Shown here piece by piece: positions 9,708 to 17,512 of a DNA stretch of 64,000 bases (its first letter is position 1; each line of letters begins with the position of its first letter). The stretch lies in contig CAVVST010000002.1 in NCBI GenBank assembly GCA_963750995.1, positions 1,240,001-1,304,000 on the forward strand, given 5' to 3'. The notes under the pieces were generated by a model that had not been told where the DNA came from, made no database searches, and worked only from the letters and a program-made list of their open reading frames with translations. This stretch comes from CAVVST01 sp963750995 (GTDB lineage: Bacteria > Acidobacteriota > Vicinamibacteria > Vicinamibacterales > UBA2999). Made by a program: the position numbers and the translations under genes.

Positions 9708-11552
9708 ATGCCTACTGTCGAGCCCGACACACTGAGACTCGCCGCCATCGTCAATGCATCGGATGACGCCGTCATCAGCCATTCGCTGGACGGCACCATC
9801 GAAACCTGGAACCCGGCCGCGGAACGCATGTTCGGCTACGCGGCGGCAGAAGTGATCGGTCGCCCGATCGGCATCATCGTTGCCGACGGACGGCAGGCAG
9901 ACGAGCAGCGCCTGACGAACGAGGTTCGCCGCGGCGCGACCATCCGCCACTTCGAAACGACAGCGGTGACGAAGAACGGCACCCCGATCGACGTCTCGCT
10001 GGCTCTTTCCCCGCTGACCACACCGCTGGGCGAGATCGTCGGTGTCGCTCGGATCGCTCGCGACATCTCCCGCGAAAGGCTGATCGAGCGGGAACTGGCG
10101 CTGCTCGGTGCCATCGTCGACTCCGCCGACGACGCGATCGTCAGCAATGACCTGAACGGCATCGTCCAGACGTGGAACAAGGCCGCGGAGCAGATGTTCG
10201 GGTATCAGGCCGACGAGATCATTGGCCGTTCGATCACGACCATCATTCCCGCCGACCGCGAGCGGGAAGAAGCCGAGGTGCTTGCACAGATCAGGCAGGG
10301 GCTGCGGGTCGAGCATTTCGAGACGATCCGCCAGCGCAAGGATGGGAGTTTGGTTGAGGTCTCGCTGACGGTCTCCCCGATCCGGACGAGCAACGGCACG
10401 ATCGTCGGCGCCTCGAAAATTGTCCGGGAAATCACCACCAGGAAACGGCTCGAACGCGACGCCAGCCGCCTGGCCGCCATCGTCGACTCGTCGCACGACG
10501 CGATTGCCAGCAAGGACCTCAACGGGATCGTGCAGACGTGGAACGCGGCGGCCGAACGGATGTTCGGCTACACCGCCGACGAAATGATCGGCAAGTCGAT
10601 CGCGCTGATCATTCCTCCCGACCTCATGTCCGAAGAGGAGAAGGTGCTGAGCCGGATCCGCGCGGGTAAGTCCGTCGACAATTTCGACACAGTCCGGCGG
10701 CGCAAGGACGGCAGCAACATCGAGATCTCGCTGACCGTGTCGCCGATTCGCGATGATCGAGGCAGGGTCGTTGGCGCGTCGAAGATCGCGCGCGACATCT
10801 CGATGCAGCGACGCCTCACCCGCGCGGCCGAGGATGCGAGCCGGGTGAAGGATGAATTCCTGGCGATGCTGTCGCACGAACTGCGGACGCCGCTCAACGC
10901 GGTACTCGGCTACACACACATGCTGCGCGCCGGTCGGTTCACGGAAGATCGGCAGGACCGGGCGATCGACACGATCGAGCGCAACGCCAACGTGCTGTCG
11001 CAGCTCGTCGCCGATGTCCTCGACGTCTCGGCGATCGTGACCGGGAAGCTGCAGTTGAAACCGGCGCCGTGCAACCTCGCCCAGCTCGCCGCGGCCGCGA
11101 TCGACGTGGTCCGCCCATCGGCCGACGCCAAGGGCATTGCTCTCACCCTCGAGGCGCCCGAGCAGGCGAGGCCGGTACAGTGCGACGGGGCTCGGATGCA
11201 GCAGGTCTTCTGGAACCTGCTGACCAACGCGGTGAAATTCACGCCGCCGGGCGGGCGCATCGACGTCCGGGTGGAGCAGGACGCCGGCGGGCAGGCCCGC
11301 GTCACGGTCGCCGACACCGGCGCCGGGATTCGGCGGGAGTCGCTGCCGTACATCTTCCAGCGCTTCTGGCAGGGGGAACGGGCGCACTCGCCGAAGGGCG
11401 GGCTGGGCCTTGGCCTCGCACTGGCGCGCCACTTCACCGAACTGCACGGCGGGAGCATCAGCGCCGCCAGCGCCGGGGAAGGATGCGGCGCCACCTTCAC
11501 GGTCGAGCTGCCGCTCTTCCACGCCAACCTGGCGAAAGCCCACGCCGGATAG
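9708..11552 (+). CDS. triple-PAS sensor histidine kinase
   Basis: 614 residues, no transmembrane segment, so probably cytoplasmic. Three PAS/PAC units at about 8-125, 130-247 and 253-368, each with W(N)xAAExMFGY, xxIGRxI or xxIGKSI, and a closing SxIxREI or ARDI segment; they are near copies and likely arose by duplication. HisKA follows with the phospho-acceptor His390 in MLSHELRTPLNAVLGY. The HATPase domain has the N box (FWNLLTNAVKFTPPGG), G1 (VADTGAGI) and G2 (GGLGLGLALARHF). No receiver domain and no adjacent regulator; a lone receiver gene lies far away at 60362-60742. AGGTGG just before the ATG supports the start. Confidence 0.93.
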   Translation: MPTVEPDTLRLAAIVNASDDAVISHSLDGTIETWNPAAERMFGYAAAEVIGRPIGIIVADGRQADEQRLTNEVRRGATIRHFETTAVTKNGTPIDVSLALSPLTTPLGEIVGVARIARDISRERLIERELALLGAIVDSADDAIVSNDLNGIVQTWNKAAEQMFGYQADEIIGRSITTIIPADREREEAEVLAQIRQGLRVEHFETIRQRKDGSLVEVSLTVSPIRTSNGTIVGASKIVREITTRKRLERDASRLAAIVDSSHDAIASKDLNGIVQTWNAAAERMFGYTADEMIGKSIALIIPPDLMSEEEKVLSRIRAGKSVDNFDTVRRRKDGSNIEISLTVSPIRDDRGRVVGASKIARDISMQRRLTRAAEDASRVKDEFLAMLSHELRTPLNAVLGYTHMLRAGRFTEDRQDRAIDTIERNANVLSQLVADVLDVSAIVTGKLQLKPAPCNLAQLAAAAIDVVRPSADAKGIALTLEAPEQARPVQCDGARMQQVFWNLLTNAVKFTPPGGRIDVRVEQDAGGQARVTVADTGAGIRRESLPYIFQRFWQGERAHSPKGGLGLGLALARHFTELHGGSISAASAGEGCGATFTVELPLFHANLAKAHAG

Positions 11553-11583
11553 CCGCGGCGGAGATACAATCGGGCGCCGGCCG

Positions 11584-13209
11584 ATGCAGATCCTTCTGCT
11601 GTCGATGCCTGATTCGTTCGAGCACACGCCGACGATCGCGGTGCGAATGCCGAACGGCGCGCTCGCGTCGCTGGCGGCCAACGTCGATCCTCATCACCAC
11701 ACCGCCGTCGCCGACCTCGTGCTGGCACAGGCATCGGTCCGCGACACCGTCGAACGCCTGGTCCGGGATATCGAGCCCGACATCGTCGGTCTCTCGGTGA
11801 TGACGTTCCAGCGCAGCACGGCGCGGCGGATCATCTCGTTGATCCGCTCGATCAGGCCGGGGGTCCGTGTCGTGGTTGGCGGATACGACCCCAGCCTGGC
11901 GCCCGAGGCGTGGACGCATCCGGACATCGGTGTCGACGTGATCGTCCGCGGCGAAGGCGACCTGACGTTCCGCGAACTGGTGCGCGCGATCGAGCGCGGC
12001 ACGCCGCTGTCAGCGGTCGCGGGCGTGTGGTACCGCGAGGGGCCGGCGATGCGGTGCAATCCGGCGCGCGGCGTCGCGCCGCTCGGCGACCAGGAGATCA
12101 GGCCGCCAAAGCGCGCTGCCCGCGTTCTCTCCGGCTACACGATGATGGGCCGCGGCGTCGACGTCGTCGAGACGTCGCGGGGCTGCACGTTCGACTGCAG
12201 TTTCTGCTCGATCATCGAGATGCGCGGCCGGAATTTCCATCGCTTCCCGATTCCGCGGGTGCTCGACGACATTGCCGACGCGCGCGCGCGCGGCGCCCGC
12301 GCCATCTTCTTCGTCGACGACAACATCACACTCGACGTCCCCCGCTTCGAAGCCCTCTGCCGGGCGATCGTCGACCGCGGCCTCAACGACGTCGACTACA
12401 TCGTCCAGGGCATGACCGCGCCGATCGCCGCGCATGGCGAGACGCTCGGGCCGCTGATGAAGAAGGCCGGCTTCCGGTATGTCTTTCTCGGCATCGAGAA
12501 CATTCTCGAGGACGACCTGACGTTCCTGAAGGCGAGCGCCAAGAACAGCTTGCGCGAGCACGGCCGCCGCGTCGGCAACGCGACGACGCAGGCGGTGGAC
12601 GTGCTGCACCGCAACGGCCTGCTGGTCGTCGGCGGCCTGATCGTCGGCAACCCCGACGATACGCGCGACGGGGTGGCGGCCAACCTGGCGTTCGCACGCA
12701 AACACGTCGACTGGCCGTACATTCAGCATCCGACGCCCTATCCCGGCACACCCATGACGCGCGATTTTGTCGAAAAGGGACTCATCACCAACTCGCGCGT
12801 CGACGAGTACGACGGAACCACCGCCGTGACGCGGAGCGTGCACCTCTCGGCCGAGGACATCGAGTTCATGCGATGGCGCGCGGAACGGTGGATGAAGGTG
12901 CGCCACATGTCTGTCGCGTTCCGGCACGACCCGGGGTTCGTGCTGCGCAACGCCCGCCGTATGCTGGCCCACACCTTCCGCGGAACGTCGTGGCGCTCGG
13001 CGCTCGGCCTCGAGAACGCCCGCGAGGTCTTCCGCCGCTACCGCGCCATTCGAGCACGTGAACGCGAGTATCTCGATTGGCCCGATCCGCGGCCGACCGT
13101 CTCGACGCTGGATGTGCGCGCCGTGGGCGGTATGATCGACAGTCCGTGGCGGACAAGTCTGGCGACACCGGCTCGCGCGGATGGCGGCGCGTCGTCTTCG
13201 AGTGGCTGA
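11584..13209 (+). CDS. B12-binding-type radical SAM protein
   Basis: 541 residues. The N-terminal ~1-170 is a Rossmann-like cobalamin-binding-type domain (DIEPDIVGLSVMTFQ, VVVGGYDPSLAPEAW, DVIVRGEGDLTFREL) without an evident DxHxxG, common in this class. The radical SAM domain has C201xxxC205xxC208 in ETSRGCTFDCSFCSI, followed by FVDDNITLD and GLIVGNPDDT. The C-terminus is a DUF4070-like tail. Such enzymes include methylthiotransferases, hopanoid and lipid-modifying enzymes and anaerobic cyclases; the substrate cannot be read here. The frame stays open well upstream of ATG 11584, but the MQILLLSMPDS start matches the fold. Its 3' end overlaps the next gene by 64 bp. Confidence 0.88.
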   Translation: MQILLLSMPDSFEHTPTIAVRMPNGALASLAANVDPHHHTAVADLVLAQASVRDTVERLVRDIEPDIVGLSVMTFQRSTARRIISLIRSIRPGVRVVVGGYDPSLAPEAWTHPDIGVDVIVRGEGDLTFRELVRAIERGTPLSAVAGVWYREGPAMRCNPARGVAPLGDQEIRPPKRAARVLSGYTMMGRGVDVVETSRGCTFDCSFCSIIEMRGRNFHRFPIPRVLDDIADARARGARAIFFVDDNITLDVPRFEALCRAIVDRGLNDVDYIVQGMTAPIAAHGETLGPLMKKAGFRYVFLGIENILEDDLTFLKASAKNSLREHGRRVGNATTQAVDVLHRNGLLVVGGLIVGNPDDTRDGVAANLAFARKHVDWPYIQHPTPYPGTPMTRDFVEKGLITNSRVDEYDGTTAVTRSVHLSAEDIEFMRWRAERWMKVRHMSVAFRHDPGFVLRNARRMLAHTFRGTSWRSALGLENAREVFRRYRAIRAREREYLDWPDPRPTVSTLDVRAVGGMIDSPWRTSLATPARADGGASSSSG

Positions 13210-15476
13210 CGGGAACACCCCCGTCTCCGGATCCCGCTCTCCATCGCATCGGCCATTACTCCATCATCCGCAAGCTCGGCGAAGGCGGGATGGGGATCGT
13301 CTATGCGGCGCGCGACGAACGGCTCGAGCGCATCGTCGCGGTGAAGACGATGTCGTCGCCGGCGAGCGACGATACCGCGCGCAAACGCTTCTGGCGTGAA
13401 GCCAGGGCCGCCGCGAGCGTGAACCATCCGAACATCTGCCAGATTCACGAGATCGGCGAAGACGACGGCACGCTCTTCATCGCCATGGAACTGCTCGAAG
13501 GCGAATCGCTGGCCGACCGCCTTCGGCGGGGACCGATGACGGTGGCCGAGGCGATTCCGATCGCGCTCAGCATCCTGGCCGCGCTCGCCGCGCTGCATGA
13601 GCGCGGCCTCATCCACCGCGATCTGAAGCCGTCGAACGTCTTCCTGACCTCCCACGGCGTAAAGCTGCTCGACTTCGGCCTCGCGCGGCCCGAGCTCGAG
13701 ACGTCGATTGGCCCTTCTGCCGGGCTGACGCGGACAGGTGTGGCGATGGGCACACCGCGCTACATGGCGCCGGAGCAGGCGACGGGCGACACCGTGGACG
13801 CGAGGTGTGATTTGTTCGCGGCGGGCGCGATTCTGTTCGAGATGCTGGCTGGGCGAGCCGCCTTTGGCGGCCGCACGGTGGTCGATGTGCTGCATGCCAC
13901 GCTGCACGAACATCCACCGGCGCTGACCGGATCTCCGGCCGTCGCGGCGGTTGACCGTGTCATCCGCCACGCGCTGGCGAAGCGGCCGGCCGCACGGCCG
14001 TTCTCGGCCGAGCAGATGGCCGAAGAGTTGCGCGGGGTTCGCGGCACGGATCGCGACGACACGCCAGCCATGGCCCACGCACTGACGCGACTCGTGGTGC
14101 TGCCGTTTCGCATCCTGCGTCCCGATCCCGAGACGGACTTCCTGGCGTTCAGCCTGCCCGACGCGATCGCGACGTCGCTGTCCAGTGTCGGATCGCTGGT
14201 CGTACGCTCGAGCGCGACGGCGGCGCGCTTTGCCGGCGATGCCCCGGACCTCAAGGTGCTGGCGGCGGAAGCCGACGTCGATCGCGTGGTGATGGGAACG
14301 CTGGTGCGTGCCGGTGATCAGCTGAGAGCCACCGCACAGCTGGTGGAAGCGCCAGGCGGGACGCTGCTCACCTCGCACACGATCCAGTCATCGCTCGGCG
14401 ATCTGTTTCGTCTGCAGGACGACCTCGCCCGCCGCGTCGTGGACGCGATGTCGCTGCCGCTGACGGGCGGCTCCTCGTCACCCGCGCCCGATGCGCCGCA
14501 CAACGCCCGCGCCTACGAGTTCTACCTTCGCGCGAACGAGATGGCCCGCACCTATGCCGGGCTGCCACAGGCGCGCGACCTGTATCTGCGCGCCCTCGAA
14601 CTGGACCCGCGCTTTGCGCCCGCGTGGGCCCGTCTTGGCCGCTGCCACCGGGTCATCGGCAAGTTCATCGAGGACGTCCCCGACAGCGAGGTGCAGACGG
14701 AGGATGCCCTCAAGCGCGCAATTGCGCTCGATCCGCGGCTGTCGGTGGCGCACAAGTTCTATGCGCAGCTCGAGTCCGACACTGGGCGGCCGCAGCATGC
14801 GCTGGTGCGGCTTCTGCGCGAGGCCAACCGTCACGGCAACGATCCCGAGCTGTTCGCTGGGCTGGTCCACACGTGTCGCTATTGCGGTCTGTACGACCGA
14901 TCGATCGGCGCCCATGCCGAGGCCCGGCGGCTCGATCCCAATATCGGCACGAGCCTCGCCGGGACCCTGCTCATGAACGGCGACATCGATCGCCTGCTCA
15001 CGCATGACGAGCCTGGTGCGGAGCCGAGCGCCGACGAAGGGCTCTTTGTGATGGGCCTCGGACTCGCCGGACGCCGCGAGGAGGCGCGCGAGCGGCTGCG
15101 AGCGATGAACATCGGGAGGACGATTCCAGCCTTTCAGTCGTGGTCCCAGTACCTGCTCGCGTGGATCGACTACCAACCGGCAGAAATGCTCGCCCACCGG
15201 TTGGGCTTCAGCGGACTGAAGATTCAAGACGATCCCGAGGCGATGTTCCTCGAGGGGTGGCTCCTGTGCGATGCCGGTGAGCCCAGGAAAGGACTCCCCT
15301 ACCTCGAACGCGCCGTGGCGAAGGGCTACTGCGCCGCGACGACGCTGGCGAACAGCCGGCACTTCGATCCGCTGCGGGACGAGCCTGCCTTTCTGGCGCT
15401 GCTGGCGAAAGCCGAAGCCGGCCGCCAGCAGGCGCTCGCCGCATTCCGCGAAGCCGGCGGCGAGAGACTTTTCTAA
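13146..15476 (+). CDS. Ser/Thr protein kinase with C-terminal TPR region
   Basis: About 776 residues from GTG 13146. Kinase domain: IRKLGEGGMGIVYAARD (P-loop), VAVKTM (catalytic Lys67), LIHRDLKPSN (Asp159), LLDFGLARP (Asp176) and GTPRYMAPEQAT; a complete active site. After about residue 310, a VLPFRILRP...FLAFSLPDAIATSLSS segment resembles the TolB/FlgO-like domain found after many such kinases. TPR helices (YLRALELDPRFAPAWARLG, AIALDPRLSVAHKFY) run to the end. No transmembrane helix stands out. The start is uncertain: the GTG lies inside the preceding radical SAM frame, with another possible start upstream at 13077. Confidence 0.92.
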   Translation: MADKSGDTGSRGWRRVVFEWLTGTPPSPDPALHRIGHYSIIRKLGEGGMGIVYAARDERLERIVAVKTMSSPASDDTARKRFWREARAAASVNHPNICQIHEIGEDDGTLFIAMELLEGESLADRLRRGPMTVAEAIPIALSILAALAALHERGLIHRDLKPSNVFLTSHGVKLLDFGLARPELETSIGPSAGLTRTGVAMGTPRYMAPEQATGDTVDARCDLFAAGAILFEMLAGRAAFGGRTVVDVLHATLHEHPPALTGSPAVAAVDRVIRHALAKRPAARPFSAEQMAEELRGVRGTDRDDTPAMAHALTRLVVLPFRILRPDPETDFLAFSLPDAIATSLSSVGSLVVRSSATAARFAGDAPDLKVLAAEADVDRVVMGTLVRAGDQLRATAQLVEAPGGTLLTSHTIQSSLGDLFRLQDDLARRVVDAMSLPLTGGSSSPAPDAPHNARAYEFYLRANEMARTYAGLPQARDLYLRALELDPRFAPAWARLGRCHRVIGKFIEDVPDSEVQTEDALKRAIALDPRLSVAHKFYAQLESDTGRPQHALVRLLREANRHGNDPELFAGLVHTCRYCGLYDRSIGAHAEARRLDPNIGTSLAGTLLMNGDIDRLLTHDEPGAEPSADEGLFVMGLGLAGRREEARERLRAMNIGRTIPAFQSWSQYLLAWIDYQPAEMLAHRLGFSGLKIQDDPEAMFLEGWLLCDAGEPRKGLPYLERAVAKGYCAATTLANSRHFDPLRDEPAFLALLAKAEAGRQQALAAFREAGGERLF

Positions 15477-15534
15477 GTTAACGACGAAAACGGCTCACAA
15501 GGAGGCGCAGAGTCACGGAGACACCGACGCCACC

Positions 15535-16063
15535 TCAGTTTCCCAACTGCAGGGTCACCGCGGCAGAGAAACGCCACGCGGACGGCACCTCGTCGATGTG
15601 CTTGAAGTACCTGAAATCACCGCGAAGCCAGACGTTCTCGGCCATCGGGTAGGTCACCCCGCCTCCGAGATTGAACCCGATCTCAGTGCTGCCCGCGGAG
15701 AAGGGCGGCGCGTCAACGGAAAACCGGCCGACACCGAGCCCTGCTGCGAAGTACGGAACTACTGGCGGTGCCTGTCTCCAGGAAATACAGCAGCGACCCG
15801 TGCACCGTTGTCAGCGACGAATCCACGTCGGGATCGTCAGACGCCATGTCGAAGAGGTGCCCGAGCTCACCTTCCACGGCGAAGGTTGACGTGAGCGGGT
15901 AGGCGGCGGCGACCGCCGCGGAGAGCGAGGCGTCGGCGTCGGGATTGAGCGCAATCCCGATCGACGGCGACAGGATCCACGTGTCGGGCGCGAGCGGTGA
16001 TTGCGCGGAGGCCAGGCCTGGCCACGCGGTCAGGCACACGAGAACAACGAGATGACGGCGCAT
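15535..16063 (-). CDS. outer-membrane beta-barrel protein (one frameshift)
   Basis: About 175 residues. Signal peptide MRRHLVVLVCLTAWPGLASA, then alternating strands (WILSPSIGIALN, SLSAAVAAAYPLTSTFAVEG, GSLLYFLE), and after a shift near 15763, VPYFAAGLGVGRFSV, IGFNLGGGVTYPMAENVWLR and AWRFSAAVTLQLGN. The glycine and aromatic pattern fits the eight-stranded OmpA/OmpX-like barrel family. An extra T at about 15763 explains the break and no barrel residue is lost. It follows the small exported peptide gene by ten bases on the same strand. Function unknown; probably structural or adhesive. Confidence 0.75.
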
Positions 16064-16073
16064 GGCAGCAGTC

Positions 16074-16217
16074 CTAACGCGCCTGGAGACGCACCACCGG
16101 TCCGGTGAACGTCCAGGCGCGGCCGTTGGCGTCGATGCCGCTGAAGTTAGTCTGCGTCGCCAGGAGCGCGGCCGCGGCACACCAGCCGCGCACGCGCATC
16201 ACTTTCGTCCACTGCAT
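16074..16217 (-). CDS. small exported peptide, unknown
   Basis: 47 residues: MQWTKVMRVRGWCAAAALLA, then a short polar tail ending GPVVRLQAR. A strong AGGTGGAGG lies six bases before ATG 16217, and the gene ends ten bases before the barrel gene, so the two are probably co-transcribed. The hydrophobic middle reads as a signal peptide leaving about 25 mature residues. No family recognised. The ribosome site is the main support; the codon content is too short to judge. Confidence 0.5.
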   Translation of the reverse strand: MQWTKVMRVRGWCAAAALLATQTNFSGIDANGRAWTFTGPVVRLQAR

Positions 16218-16429
16218 GAACATCCTCCACCTGCGATCAAAGATCGCAATCCTCCGTCCCGGCTGAGACGGACGTGCCCGACTACGCAAGACGCACACCG
16301 GAATCCGGCAGACGTGGACGTGACCTCGCACATCCGGGGATCCACGGAAGGGATCCCGTCACGCTGTAGCGGGATCAAACGCACCGGGAAAAAACTTGTC
16401 GCGGAGGATCGGCCGTTTTTCGTACTGAT

Positions 16430-17512
16430 CTACTTGGCGCGGCCTCTATAGCCCTGCGCGATCAGCTCGATCGCGTAGACCTGCGCGGCGTTGGCGACCT
16501 GGGTTCCGTTCGCGTCGGTGGCGCCGCGCGCCAGCACGAACAAGGTCTTCTTCTCGGGACCGCCAAACGCCGCGCTGATCACCGGACGCGGCGTCGGGAT
16601 GATGCCGAGGTAAGTCCCCTCCCGGCTGATCACCTGGACGCCGGGGTTAGTGGTCACGTAGATGCGTCCCGCCGCATCGATGGTGCTGCCATCCCCGTTG
16701 CCGCCACCTTCGAGACGCGCAAACGTGCGCTGGTTCGTCAGCGATCCGTCCGTCCTGACATCGAATGCCACCAGCGACGGTCCGTTGGTCACGTAGAGGG
16801 TCTTCTCGTCGGCGCTGAGGATGACGCCATTGGTTGCGAGGTTCTCCCCGTACCTGGTCACGACGCCCGTCGCATCGGCGTAAAACAGCCCGCCCATCGT
16901 GAAATAGACGCCTCCCCTGCTGTCGGCCGTCAGGTCGTTGGGATTTCCGCCGATGCAATCGAGCACGTCTCCTTGATACCGGTCCGCCAGCACGACGCGC
17001 CGCGGCGCCAGCTGGAGAATCCCCGTCCTGAGGCCGCGCTGGACGATGAACAGTGCGCCTGTCGTGCTCATGGAGAGCGAACCACCGGTGTGCGTGCCGG
17101 AGTACACGACCGAGGACCTGCCAGCCGCATCGAGCTTCACGACCTCGCTGTTGTCGTTCTGCGCTATCAGCAGTCCGCCGTCGTCGGTACCCACGATGCC
17201 GTCCCCGTTGTTGCCCGCTTCCTGCCAGAGAAATCTCCATCGCTGTCCCTCGGCGACAACGCCGGGGATGGCGGTGACGCGGTAGCCGCGTGGCCCCGAC
17301 GGCTGACCGCCGCCGCGTCCGCCGCCGCGCGGTACGGGCGGGTTCCGGCAGGTGGCGACGAGTGTCGGGAGCCCGGGATCGTCCGGCGACGAAATCGACG
17401 GCTGCCGGGGATTCGCCGGCGGCGCCGGAAGGCGTGGGGCCTCGGCTTGCCTCGCGATGAGTGTGGACCCGAGCAGCATGAACGCGACGGTGAGCCTTTC
17501 GGTACATCTCAT
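16430..17512 (-). CDS. exported SMP-30/gluconolactonase-like beta-propeller
   Basis: 360 residues. Signal peptide (LTVAFMLLGSTLIA), a proline/glycine-rich linker (RGGGRGGGQPSG), then a propeller with NGDGIVGTDDGGLLIAQN, GSLSMSTTGALFIVQRG, GGNPNDLTADSRGGVYFTMG, NGVILSADEKTLYVTNG and GGNGDGSTIDAAGRIYVTT. NPNDLTxDxxGxxYFT and the ATNGVxLSxDxxTLYV pattern are hallmarks of SMP-30/gluconolactonases, which hydrolyse sugar lactones with a divalent metal. Its ATG overlaps the upstream molybdoenzyme stop (17509-17512), so the two are coupled. Export makes a periplasmic lactonase the best guess. About 200 bp between this gene and 16217 show nothing convincing. Confidence 0.82.
   Translation of the reverse strand: MRCTERLTVAFMLLGSTLIARQAEAPRLPAPPANPRQPSISSPDDPGLPTLVATCRNPPVPRGGGRGGGQPSGPRGYRVTAIPGVVAEGQRWRFLWQEAGNNGDGIVGTDDGGLLIAQNDNSEVVKLDAAGRSSVVYSGTHTGGSLSMSTTGALFIVQRGLRTGILQLAPRRVVLADRYQGDVLDCIGGNPNDLTADSRGGVYFTMGGLFYADATGVVTRYGENLATNGVILSADEKTLYVTNGPSLVAFDVRTDGSLTNQRTFARLEGGGNGDGSTIDAAGRIYVTTNPGVQVISREGTYLGIIPTPRPVISAAFGGPEKKTLFVLARGATDANGTQVANAAQVYAIELIAQGYRGRAK

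Noticed and set aside
9696..11681. Long minus-strand open frame (661 codons) opposite the histidine kinase
   Set aside because: Shadow of the triple-PAS repeats; its own internal repetition simply mirrors the PAS copies.
11584..13209. Assigning the radical SAM protein to hopanoid or bacteriochlorophyll synthesis
   Set aside because: No neighbouring pathway genes, and the B12-binding radical SAM class is too broad for a substrate call.
15477..15534. GGAGGCGCAGAGTCACGGAG stretch as a mobile element end
   Set aside because: A lone copy in this window with no inverted partner or target duplication.
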